From positions 1 through 44,745 of the forward strand of contig CBFHRK010000008.1 in NCBI GenBank assembly GCA_965658225.1: a stretch of DNA of 44,745 nucleotides, in the 5' to 3' direction. The notes beneath the pieces were generated by a model. It had not been told where the DNA came from. It saw only the letters and a program-made list of their open reading frames with translations, and did not search any database. Made by a program: the position numbers and the translations under genes. Shown here one piece after another: positions 8,153-15,653 of this stretch. The stretch is from ECT2AJA-044 sp965658225. Its GTDB lineage: Bacteria; Bacteroidota; Bacteroidia; Flavobacteriales; ECT2AJA-044. Every line of letters starts with the position of its first letter. Position 1 is the stretch's first letter.

Positions 8153-9526
8153 TTATCTCGTGGGGCGCACTCGATCAATCCATTGGGGTAGCACTTCATA
8201 GGTTAACCACTCGGCACCTTCGCGGTAGGCCGCTTTTCCCGCACTTTCGTAGTTGAGTTGCACGCCTTTAACTTCGTGGAAAGACGTTTGAAATACTTCC
8301 TTTTCGCCGTTGTATACGATCATTTCGCCACGAAGAAAGGCCGTCGCCATATTTCGCGATGTACCGCTGGAGTCCGAGTCGGTGGTGATTATGAATCGGT
8401 AGTCTGGATTAACGGTATCGGTGGCAAATCCGTTTTCTAAAAGTACCGACCTCACGGTCGGACCTAAAAGTGGGTTGCTCGCAGGATTACCCAGATTGAG
8501 TTCGTTTGAAGTCACTGAAAAAGTAGGAGGAAGCACCTCGAGTTCTACCATCGATTCTTTCATTTTTTTGCCGAGGTCATCCAATATTTCGCGAACAAGG
8601 GGATTGTCTGTTACTTCTTTCTTCCATGTTTCAGCGTCGAAGTTCGCGGTAATGTATTGAATTCGGGTTGCCGATTGTATAACGGGAAGCCCGTAGTTTA
8701 CCATGCCTTCTATATCTGTTTTGGAAACGGTTCCGCGGCTCAGTTGCTCTGAGTATTTAATAACGATGGGTAATCCGGCCGCAGGCCGATCGGCTTGATT
8801 CACTAACTGAAAAGAAATCGATTCGTTTTTCTGCAGCGTGCCTTGTTTTACTTGTCGCTTATCGATGGATGCCTTGATGGTTAATCCCTGTGCCAATTCG
8901 GCTAAATGATAATATACTTCATTGCCGTAGAATTTTGTGCCCGATTGTGGATCTTGGTATTCAAGAGGTTCTCCGAGATATCGATCAATTGACTCGAGCG
9001 CTTTTACGTAATAGATAAGTGCCTCATCGGCACGATGTAAACTATCGGCCCGAAGGGCTTTAGCATACCAATCGCGACTTTGAGCCAAGGCTGCCTTTTT
9101 CTTCGCTTCTTGTTTTAACAACCAGTCGCGTTTATTTAGGCGATAATAAATGTAGAACCGCTCTTCATCTTCCCAGGAGTCGTAGACTTCGAAACCCTCT
9201 AGTTCGATTTCAGAACGCAAATTTATACGGCTCTGATAAGCTTCAACAAATCCCCGTTGGTCTTCGGTCTGACTCAAAACGCTGTTCGCGCTGATTTTTA
9301 CAGCGATTTCATTCGAGAGCTCTTCGAGGGCCGATTGCTTTGCCACGGAAGTATAATCAAACGGATGAACCGATTTAGAAGCCTTTCCGACACCAATGTA
9401 ATAGGCGGCGTCGTTTGGACGTGTTTGCGTCCACGACGGAATAGGTTCGGATTGCTCGGTGCTATTTTTTGTTGAGGAACATCCCGGAATAAGCGCTAAG
9501 ACTAATATAATCAGTAGGTTGCGCAT
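8153..9526 (-). CDS. LPP20-domain lipoprotein paired with a CsgG-like protein
   Basis: A 457-residue lipoprotein: leader 'MRNLLIILVLALIPGC' with the lipid-anchored Cys16. The N-terminal part (~30-140) is an LPP20-type domain ('PNDAAYYIGVGKASKS', 'AKQSALEELSNEIAVKI', 'RFYIYYRLNK'). A helical TPR-like stretch follows (~145-200, 'RDWYAKALRADSLHRADEAL'). The rest is a beta-rich region of unknown type. GTG at 9529 opens the longest frame, but the ATG at 9526 is preferred because its A is the last base of the upstream TGA (TGATG), a classical coupling arrangement. LPP20-type lipoproteins sit beside CsgG-like lipoproteins in many Gram-negative genomes. A joint role at the outer membrane is inferred, and the exported substrate is unknown. 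Confidence 0.75.
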   Translation of the reverse strand: MRNLLIILVLALIPGCSSTKNSTEQSEPIPSWTQTRPNDAAYYIGVGKASKSVHPFDYTSVAKQSALEELSNEIAVKISANSVLSQTEDQRGFVEAYQSRINLRSEIELEGFEVYDSWEDEERFYIYYRLNKRDWLLKQEAKKKAALAQSRDWYAKALRADSLHRADEALIYYVKALESIDRYLGEPLEYQDPQSGTKFYGNEVYYHLAELAQGLTIKASIDKRQVKQGTLQKNESISFQLVNQADRPAAGLPIVIKYSEQLSRGTVSKTDIEGMVNYGLPVIQSATRIQYITANFDAETWKKEVTDNPLVREILDDLGKKMKESMVELEVLPPTFSVTSNELNLGNPASNPLLGPTVRSVLLENGFATDTVNPDYRFIITTDSDSSGTSRNMATAFLRGEMIVYNGEKEVFQTSFHEVKGVQLNYESAGKAAYREGAEWLTYEVLPQWIDRVRPTR

Positions 9527-10926
9527 CACGATTCCGGATTAAAGGTGAGCAGTTTACGCGCGACTCGTTGTCCGGTGGTTCTAAACAAATTGCCGGCCAA
9601 TTGATCAACCGACTCTACTTCTTCAGAAGCTTCGAGTAGGCGTTCTAATGCTCTTCTTTGCTTACCGCTTGTGAATACGCGATCACTCGACGATGGTTTG
9701 TCGCGTCGTTCCCACGTGCCCGGATACAAGTATCGATCGTCTCCGTCGTAACGAGCCCATTCGGCTTCGTCTGTTTCGGTAAGTTCAATTAAATCGGATA
9801 AGAGTATTTCACCTGTTTCTGAACTGATAAGTTTGTATTGAAAAGCGAGCGCAACCTTGTTTTCTTTTTTGAATTGCTTGTAATAGACTTTGTCGTATCG
9901 GGTCACGGAATAGTATTTACCCGTTTCTTTGTTGAGTCTTTTCTCTACATAAGCATGGTAGCCTTTTTTAATTTCTCGTTCCTCATTCCCTTTAGTTTCG
10001 GTCATACGCACTAAATGACCACTCAAGACCGCGCGTGCGCCTACCAGATTTCCGGCATTTGCTGCAGTTGACTCATCCACTAAACCGGTCATTCCCAGTT
10101 CTTGCTCGTTAAGTAGTACTTCCAAATGTTCTCTATCGATAATTCTCAAGAAGGGATCGTTGCTTTGGAGCACTTCTTTAATCACTGCTGCGGCAATAGC
10201 TTCTGAGGAACCGTCGCTTTGAGAACTGTTTTTAAAGGGGAGGAATGCGATGGTATACGTTGCTTTTTCACGGCAGCGCTGTTGAAGGGTGCGACTGTCT
10301 TTGTATTCTTTTTCTTGAAGAATAGAATCGAAGAGGTAGAAAGCAGTTCTATACTTTTTAGCTCCGAGAGCTGCTTTCGCCTCGCGATACTTCGGCTCTA
10401 ATTGGGCATAGGATTTTAACTCGGATAGATTCGCGTATTCTGGATCGAAACCGGCTATTTCTGTGAGAACCTCTTTCGCAACGGAGAATCGTTCTTGGTC
10501 GAGGGCGGATTGAGCAATTTCATATCGTTCCGCTAGGAACACCTCCTTAGCCTCATGGTAATAATCTTCGTAATACTCTGGAAAATCGAGATGAACATGA
10601 ACGGCATCTACTTTATTGTAATAACTCTTGGCATCCCGATAGGCATAAACGGCTGCTCTAAAATCTTCCATTCCGAAGGACTTGTAGAAATCGCTGAGTT
10701 TTTGATTGAGGACAAATTGCCCCGTTTTATTCAGGCCAATTTGAGCATCGACGTTTGTACTGTTTTTCTCGAGAGCAATTAAATAGAACCGGGCAGCTTC
10801 CTCGGTCATATTAGCCTCTTCGAGCTGAATTGCCTTTTTGGTCATTTTCTTACTACCGCTGCATGCCGGCAGCAGGGTAAGGAACGAAAAGACAAGACTC
10901 AGTTTAAATAGTTTATATGCTTTCAT
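9526..10926 (-). CDS. CsgG-like lipoprotein with N-terminal TPR region
   Basis: A 466-residue lipoprotein with lipobox 'LPAC' (Cys22). Residues ~35-215 are helical and TPR-like ('EEAARFYLIALEKN', 'AKAALGAKKYRTAFYLFDS'). A CsgG-type domain follows from ~225 to ~400: 'TIAFLPFKNSSQSDGSSEAI' is the strand-loop-helix that opens CsgG, then 'IIDREHLEVLLNEQELG' and 'ARAVLSGHLVRM' as in CsgG/FlgT-like proteins. CsgG itself forms the curli export pore, but this protein's own pore-forming helix region is not obvious, so pore function is unproven. The frame opens at 10950, but ATG 10926 is used: it begins the signal peptide and lies 12 nt after a -7 box. It is coupled to the LPP20-like gene. Confidence 0.8.
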   Translation of the reverse strand: MKAYKLFKLSLVFSFLTLLPACSGSKKMTKKAIQLEEANMTEEAARFYLIALEKNSTNVDAQIGLNKTGQFVLNQKLSDFYKSFGMEDFRAAVYAYRDAKSYYNKVDAVHVHLDFPEYYEDYYHEAKEVFLAERYEIAQSALDQERFSVAKEVLTEIAGFDPEYANLSELKSYAQLEPKYREAKAALGAKKYRTAFYLFDSILQEKEYKDSRTLQQRCREKATYTIAFLPFKNSSQSDGSSEAIAAAVIKEVLQSNDPFLRIIDREHLEVLLNEQELGMTGLVDESTAANAGNLVGARAVLSGHLVRMTETKGNEEREIKKGYHAYVEKRLNKETGKYYSVTRYDKVYYKQFKKENKVALAFQYKLISSETGEILLSDLIELTETDEAEWARYDGDDRYLYPGTWERRDKPSSSDRVFTSGKQRRALERLLEASEEVESVDQLAGNLFRTTGQRVARKLLTFNPES

Positions 10927-10938
10927 AAGGCTATGGGT

Positions 10939-10946
10939 CAAAGTTA
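10939..10946 (-). promoter_or_regulatory. -7 promoter box (TAACTTTG) of the CsgG-like/LPP20 operon
   Basis: A perfect TAnnTTTG on the minus strand, ending 12 nt before the ATG at 10926. It overlaps the codons of the longer open frame and so decides against that start. Confidence 0.65.
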
Positions 10947-11049
10947 CCACATGGAAACCAAAAGTGGTGCCAAAATGTGGAAAGCATCTAATGTTATCTA
11001 AATGTTAATAAAAAGTTACCTCAAAATTAACTATGTGTTTCAAAATTGT

Positions 11050-11057
11050 TATCTTTG
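11050..11057 (+). promoter_or_regulatory. -7 promoter box (TATCTTTG) of the MORN-repeat gene
   Basis: A perfect TAnnTTTG, ending 29 nt before the ATG at 11087, in the AT-rich 160-bp gap between divergent genes. The leader would be about 22-25 nt. Confidence 0.65.
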
Positions 11058-11086
11058 TCGTGTAGAGTAATATAAAACGTGTAGTT

Positions 11087-11476
11087 ATGAAAACGTTATT
11101 AAGTGTAGTTATGAGTATGATGGTTCTTGGAGCGGTTGCTCAAGAGCCTGTGAAGAAAGAGTTTTATACAGACGGAACCTTGAAGGCAGAGTATGTATTA
11201 AGTAGTGAATCCTCGATATGGGCTTCTTTTTATTATCCGAACGGAACAATTCGTGAAATCGGTAAATATGAGGAAGGTAAGCCCGATGGTTTTTGGCAGT
11301 CTTGGGATCAAGATGGCCGCAAGCTGTGTGAAGCTCATTACAGCAGTGGAGTAAAAGATGGTAAATGGCTTTTTTGGAAAGATCAAGGATCGACCCAGTA
11401 TGAAGTTCATTATGACGACAACGAAATTGTGAACACGCTGAAGTGGGTTCGTTCTGAAGTTGTTTTAGAAGACTAA
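11087..11476 (+). CDS. Secreted MORN-repeat protein (YwqK-like)
   Basis: A 129-residue exported protein with a signal peptide (1-19, ending 'GAVAQ'). The remainder is a chain of MORN_2-type repeats of ~22 residues: 'FYTDGTLKAEYVL', 'YYPNGTIREIGKYEEGKPDG', 'WDQDGRKLCEAHYSSGVKDG'. Proteins like this are often annotated as 'YwqK family antitoxin', but no toxin gene is adjacent, so that name should not be read as a function here. The role is unknown; it is probably a periplasmic or outer-membrane associated beta-repeat protein. It forms a single-gene unit with its own promoter and a strong terminator. Confidence 0.8.
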   Translation: MKTLLSVVMSMMVLGAVAQEPVKKEFYTDGTLKAEYVLSSESSIWASFYYPNGTIREIGKYEEGKPDGFWQSWDQDGRKLCEAHYSSGVKDGKWLFWKDQGSTQYEVHYDDNEIVNTLKWVRSEVVLED

Positions 11477-11498
11477 TCTGCAGAAATTAGAGTACGAG

Positions 11499-11531
11499 AG
11501 CCCTCCTGATGTTTCAGGAGGGCTTTTTTTA
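11499..11531 (+). terminator. Rho-independent terminator of the MORN-repeat gene
   Basis: An 11-bp perfect stem (AGCCCTCCTGA at 11499-11509, TCAGGAGGGCT at 11514-11524) with a TGTT loop, followed by seven or more T. It lies 22 bp after the stop codon. Confidence 0.95.
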
Positions 11532-11565
11532 TTTATTCAGGGAAAGATATCCCATATTTGCATTC

Positions 11566-12246
11566 ATGCTGAAAAGGTTAATCCTATCCATATTACTGTC
11601 TCAAGCTATTGGTGCATCTGCGCAAAAGTATACAGAAGTGGGAATGAATCTCGGAATTGCTGGCGTTCAAGGGGAGCTGAATAGAACGCTTGATCCTTTT
11701 GTAGTACTTATTGAATTAAGGCCAAGTTTGGGAGCTGAACTTCGACATTATTTTTCACCTCGACATAATATATACACTACGGTGCGAGTGGTTCATTTAC
11801 ACGCGGCAGATAAGAACCATGGTCTGCCAAAAAGAGGGTATATTTTGAATGCGAACCTTACTACCTTTGAGGGTAGGTATGAATTCAATTTCCGTCCCTA
11901 TTCACGGAATAAAACATCTTTGAAATTCTCGGTTGACGATACCTGGTGGACGCCCTACTTTGGGATTGGAGCTGGTCTACTTTATTACAATCCAAACATT
12001 CAATACCCCGGATCATCTTTGCCGGGCGAAATGAGTAATCGAGTAGATTTTACATGGGACTACCACTATGCATTGGGACTTAAATTTGACTTGCCAAGGG
12101 GAATGGGGATGGCCTTGGAGTTTAATCATCATTTAACCCGAACGGACCGTCTCGATGCTTTCGCAAGCCCCGGTTCGGCTAATGATTGGTACTATCAGGG
12201 GACATTCAGTTTTTATTTTTTATTACTTAAACGAGGCTATTTTTAA
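11566..12246 (+). CDS. Predicted outer-membrane beta-barrel protein
   Basis: A 226-residue protein with signal peptide 'MLKRLILSILLSQAIGASAQ'. The mature part is made of alternating amphipathic strands ('GAELRHYFSPRHNIYTTVRV', 'YFGIGAGLLYYN', 'FTWDYHYALGLKFDLP', 'MGMALEFNHHLTRTD') ending 'GTFSFYFLLLKRGYF', as in small Bacteroidota outer-membrane barrels (DUF6089/PorT-like size class). It could be an anchor or assembly factor; no specific function was recognised. The frame opens at 11509 inside the preceding terminator, so ATG 11566 is used. A near -7 box (CATATTTG, 11553-11560) is close to it. The stop overlaps the next ATG by 1 nt (TAATG), tying it to the flavoprotein gene. Confidence 0.7.
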   Translation: MLKRLILSILLSQAIGASAQKYTEVGMNLGIAGVQGELNRTLDPFVVLIELRPSLGAELRHYFSPRHNIYTTVRVVHLHAADKNHGLPKRGYILNANLTTFEGRYEFNFRPYSRNKTSLKFSVDDTWWTPYFGIGAGLLYYNPNIQYPGSSLPGEMSNRVDFTWDYHYALGLKFDLPRGMGMALEFNHHLTRTDRLDAFASPGSANDWYYQGTFSFYFLLLKRGYF

Positions 12247-13472
12247 TGGAGAATTCAAGTATGTACGATGTGTTCATCAGTGGGGGAGGCCCTGCGGGAA
12301 CAGCCGCTGCCATCGGACTTAAAGAATCGGGTTATCAAATACTGCTCGCAGAAAAAAGTAAATTCCCCAGAGACAAAATATGTGGTGATGCACTGAGTGC
12401 CGATGTTTGGAATCAACTCGATCAATTGGGATTCTCAATTGATGAAATAAACAACTTTAAGCACAAACTTCCCTGTTATGGTGCGCGAATTGTAAGTGCC
12501 TCCGGCGAGGTGATCGATTTTGCTTTTGAGGATTTGCCGAACTCTTTAGCTCCCGGTTATATTTCAGAACGAGAAGCGTTTGATGAATTCATGTGGGAAA
12601 AAGCGCGAAAATCGCCAGGTGTGACGTCCCAAGAAGAGTGCACCGTGAAGAGTGCAGAGTGGACTAACGATTACTGGACCATTCAAACGAGTAAAGGAGA
12701 ATTCAAATCTCGGATGCTTTTTATTGCGGATGGGGCCCAAAGTCCATTGGCCAGAACCATCGGCAAGGTAGAAGTGGAAAGAGATCATTACTGCGCGGGA
12801 TTACGCCAGTATTGGGAAGGAGTGGAAGGTTTTCACGAAGACGGATTTATCGAGCTTCATTTTTATAATGAAATCATTCCTGGCTATTTCTGGATGTTCC
12901 CGCTTCCAAACGGGCGAGCAAACATCGGTATCGGTATGCTTTCAAGTGCGGTTGCCGGCAAAAAAGTGGACCTTAAAAAGCACATGGAATACTTAATTAA
13001 CGAGCATCCCGAGGTATCCAAACGATTTAAAACTGCGAAGCCTGTGGAGAAGGTTCGGGGTTGGGGACTGCCAATTGGTTCCAAAAAAAGAGTCATCAGC
13101 GGAGATCATTTTTTACTTCTCGGCGACGCGGCCTCCATGATCGACCCAGCTACTGGAGAGGGCATTGGGAACGCTATTCGAACGGGAAGGGTAGCTGCAG
13201 AGATAATTCCAGGCTTATTGGATAAAGGAAAAACGCTTGCGTCCGATATATGCGCTTATGATGAAGAAGTATATCGGCGAATGTGGGGAGAACTGTACCT
13301 AAGTAGAAGGGTCCAAAGGTTGCTTCGCTTTCCTTGGATTTTGAATACGGTCGTTCGCAAAGCAAATAAGAATCCCGATTTAAAAGCGTTGTTAATTGGA
13401 ACGCTTACGGATATGGAAAAACGGGCACTATTAACCAATCCGTGGTTTTTGTTTAAGCTCCTTTTTTCGTAA
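12246..13472 (+). CDS. FAD-dependent oxidoreductase, geranylgeranyl reductase family
   Basis: A 408-residue flavoprotein. The FAD-binding Rossmann motif is at residues 13-18 ('SGGGPAGTAAAIGL'), followed by 'FPRDKICGDALS' (40-51), a signature of the geranylgeranyl-reductase/BchP-like group. The second FAD motif is 'LLLGDAASMIDPATGEGIGN' (290-309). Relatives reduce isoprenoid chains, or act as hydroxylases/dehydrogenases in lipid or pigment pathways; the substrate is not visible. 'PGYFWMFPLPNGRANIGIGM' is also typical of the group. Its ATG overlaps the barrel gene's TAA by one base, and the TPR gene starts 16 bp later, so these form an operon. Confidence 0.85.
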   Translation: MENSSMYDVFISGGGPAGTAAAIGLKESGYQILLAEKSKFPRDKICGDALSADVWNQLDQLGFSIDEINNFKHKLPCYGARIVSASGEVIDFAFEDLPNSLAPGYISEREAFDEFMWEKARKSPGVTSQEECTVKSAEWTNDYWTIQTSKGEFKSRMLFIADGAQSPLARTIGKVEVERDHYCAGLRQYWEGVEGFHEDGFIELHFYNEIIPGYFWMFPLPNGRANIGIGMLSSAVAGKKVDLKKHMEYLINEHPEVSKRFKTAKPVEKVRGWGLPIGSKKRVISGDHFLLLGDAASMIDPATGEGIGNAIRTGRVAAEIIPGLLDKGKTLASDICAYDEEVYRRMWGELYLSRRVQRLLRFPWILNTVVRKANKNPDLKALLIGTLTDMEKRALLTNPWFLFKLLFS

Positions 13473-13488
13473 TCCAGTCTTCCCAATT

Positions 13489-14643
13489 ATGCTGAGGCAT
13501 TCTTTTATTCTGCTCTTTTTATTTTTGAGCGGCCTCACGGCCGGACAAACACCATCCGCCGTAGAGTCCGCAAAAGAGAAAATAGAATTAGGACAATATC
13601 AATCCGGATTGATTGCCCTTTCACAGTTGGATTCAACAGAGTATACAGAAAAAGTATTATACCTCTACGGCATTTCCTATCGCAGTTTAAATCGCTGGGA
13701 CGAGGCTTGGGAAACCTGTGAGGCCTTACTCGAAATTGATTCGAATCATTTGCCAACATTGGCTCTTTCCGCGCAAATTGCAGGAAATAAAGGTGCCGAC
13801 ACCCTCGCATTTACATTCTGGCAAAAACTCGTTCGGGCCGCTCCAAACGAAGCTTCGTACCACAGAGAATTTGCCGAATCCTCAATCAGAGTCGGATTGT
13901 TGCCATTGGCGATATTTCACTTCGAAAAAGCACTAGAACTCAATCCTTATTATTTGAATTCGCGTATTCAATTGACTGAATTGTATGAGAATTTGCAGTT
14001 GTATAATAAAGCAGATTCCGTGGTTCGCTCAGGTCTAAATTATACGAGTCGACGAAAAGATCTGCTTTTGCTGGGAGCCCGAATTTGGTATCGCGCGGAG
14101 TCCTTTGGACGAACGATTCAGTATCTGGAAGAAGCAGATTCCATATCCACTTTAAACAATACATGGAACGAAATATACGCCATCTCACTTTCCAGATATG
14201 GTATGTTTGAAAGGAGTATCGATGTAATGAAACGGATACCTCAATCTGAAATGGAGGAAAGCAGTGCGTACGTTTTGGGGATGTCTTATTTCCGTTTAAA
14301 TGAATTTGACTCCTCAGCCGTTTACTTCAAAAGGGCAGCGAACTTGAGCATTTCAGATAATATTTCCTTGTACCTTGAATACAAAGGAAGAAGCCTTCAA
14401 AAAGAACAGGAGTTTGAGGCCGCTATAGACGCTTTTTCAGACGCGTATTTTTTTCAACCAAACGATCCGGTATTCACTTACTTAATTGCTCGAAGTTATG
14501 ACGAAGCCGGGAATAGGGAGCGTGCAACAGAATATTACAAAAGTTATATCGAATTGGAGTCAGATGAATCGAGTAGTTACTATGAATACGCTCTGAACAG
14601 GCTGTCCGAATGGCGGAAGCAAGACTTTTTCGAAGGAAAATAA
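13489..14643 (+). CDS. Exported TPR-repeat protein
   Basis: A 384-residue protein with signal peptide (1-19, ending 'GLTAGQ') and tandem tetratricopeptide repeats along nearly the whole chain. Clear ones include 'LPLAIFHFEKALELNPYYLN', 'YGMFERSIDVMKRIPQSE' and 'QEFEAAIDAFSDAYFFQPND', each with the alanine and tyrosine spacing of TPRs. TPR proteins are protein-protein scaffolds; this one is predicted to be periplasmic. No other domain is present. It starts 16 bp after the flavoprotein gene and ends 11 bp before the TraB/GumN gene, so it is in the middle of an operon. Confidence 0.8.
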   Translation: MLRHSFILLFLFLSGLTAGQTPSAVESAKEKIELGQYQSGLIALSQLDSTEYTEKVLYLYGISYRSLNRWDEAWETCEALLEIDSNHLPTLALSAQIAGNKGADTLAFTFWQKLVRAAPNEASYHREFAESSIRVGLLPLAIFHFEKALELNPYYLNSRIQLTELYENLQLYNKADSVVRSGLNYTSRRKDLLLLGARIWYRAESFGRTIQYLEEADSISTLNNTWNEIYAISLSRYGMFERSIDVMKRIPQSEMEESSAYVLGMSYFRLNEFDSSAVYFKRAANLSISDNISLYLEYKGRSLQKEQEFEAAIDAFSDAYFFQPNDPVFTYLIARSYDEAGNRERATEYYKSYIELESDESSSYYEYALNRLSEWRKQDFFEGK

Positions 14644-14654
14644 AAATAAGGATC

Positions 14655-15551
14655 ATGTATCGATATTCGCTTCTGATAGCCCTGTTTTGCGCTTGCTTTT
14701 CTCTTTCTAGTTTTGGGCAAGTGGAGGGTAGAAATCAGGAATCTTTGCTTTGGGAAATCAGTAAAGATGGATTGGATGCTCCTTCGTATCTTTTTGGTAC
14801 GTTCCATTTGCTTAACGACGGATTCTTGAAAAGCTGGCCAGGTGTAGGTAGGGCTTTTAACACGTGTGAAGCTCTGGTTGTAGAAACGTTAATTGATAGC
14901 GCGGAGATCGCTTTGGTTATGAACGCCTCCTTAATGAAAGATACTTTGCTTACGGACTTATTCGATTCAACACAATACAATCAGGTTTCGCGCGTATTCG
15001 AAGAATCAACCGGTATGCCCATGGCCTTTTTTAACAATCGAAAACCCATTTTTGTGGGTGTCATGTTAACCCTGTATGAGAATCAAGAGCTTTTAGCGGA
15101 TATGGATGCCTATGAAGGGGTTCCGATGGATGTTTATTTCGCCCAAGAAGCAACGAAGTCTGGTAAGTCACTGTTTCCTTTGGAATCTATGCGAGAACAA
15201 GCGGATTTGCTATATAATCAGACATCAAACACTAAGCAAGCAAAGGAATTACTAGCGCTCATTCAAGATCAGGATGACGCAAATACGCTTTCTAAACAAC
15301 TGCTTCATGCCTACCGGGCAAACGATCTGAACCGCCTCGAAAAATTAAGTGAACAGGATTACGATAATTGGGGGAGTATGGATCATTTATTGGATGATCG
15401 AAATAAGAAATGGCTCACTGTAATCCCAGAGGTAATAGAGCGTCAACCCACTTTTATTGCTGTGGGTGCTCTTCATTTAGTAGGGGATACCGGCCTCATT
15501 TCCGGCCTAAAAGCGGCCGGATTCACACTCCGTCCCATTTCAGTCAATTAG
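14655..15551 (+). CDS. TraB/GumN family protein
   Basis: A 298-residue exported protein with signal peptide (1-21, ending 'SSFGQ'). It carries the family's paired motifs: 'SYLFGTFHLLNDGFL' (44-58), a conserved acidic residue in 'LVVETLIDSAE', and the C-terminal 'FIAVGALHLVGDTGLISGL'. TraB/PrgY/GumN proteins are proposed metalloprotease-like hydrolases related to the Tiki family, in which the His of the GxxH motifs and a Glu bind metal. The substrate here is unknown. The frame opens at 14610 inside the TPR gene, but ATG 14655 begins the signal peptide and is used. It is the last gene of the run; no clear hairpin follows within the 100-bp gap. Confidence 0.85.
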   Translation: MYRYSLLIALFCACFSLSSFGQVEGRNQESLLWEISKDGLDAPSYLFGTFHLLNDGFLKSWPGVGRAFNTCEALVVETLIDSAEIALVMNASLMKDTLLTDLFDSTQYNQVSRVFEESTGMPMAFFNNRKPIFVGVMLTLYENQELLADMDAYEGVPMDVYFAQEATKSGKSLFPLESMREQADLLYNQTSNTKQAKELLALIQDQDDANTLSKQLLHAYRANDLNRLEKLSEQDYDNWGSMDHLLDDRNKKWLTVIPEVIERQPTFIAVGALHLVGDTGLISGLKAAGFTLRPISVN

Positions 15552-15613
15552 TTTTCAAACGCCCGTTTTAGACGAACAAATAGATTTTGTTTGCGTTGTC
15601 CTGTAATTAAAAA

Positions 15614-15627
15614 TTAGACAAGACTAA
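15614..15627 (+). promoter_or_regulatory. Candidate metal-repressor operator upstream of the TonB receptor
   Basis: The imperfect dyad TTAGACAAGACTAA (TTAG-N6-CTAA) lies just upstream of the -7 box, where a bound repressor would block the promoter. The TTAG...CTAA arms resemble DtxR/MntR-type metal-repressor sites. The sequence shows only the dyad and its position; the regulator is inferred. Confidence 0.4.
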
Positions 15628-15636
15628 ATATATAAT

Positions 15637-15644
15637 TACCTTTG
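15637..15644 (+). promoter_or_regulatory. -7 promoter box (TACCTTTG) of the TonB receptor gene
   Basis: A perfect TAnnTTTG, ending 9 nt before the ATG at 15654, so the mRNA leader is very short. A weak TTAG stands in the -33 position and overlaps the candidate operator. Confidence 0.65.
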
Positions 15645-15653
15645 TCTTAAATT

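Noticed and set aside
11087..11476. YwqK-type antitoxin of a toxin-antitoxin pair
   Set aside because: No toxin gene is adjacent. It has a signal peptide, its own promoter and terminator, so it is a secreted MORN-repeat protein.
13531..13542. GGCCTCACGGCC, similar to the intergenic GGCC-N4-GGCC elements
   Set aside because: It lies inside the signal-peptide codons of the TPR gene and is explained by codon use; coincidence is likely.
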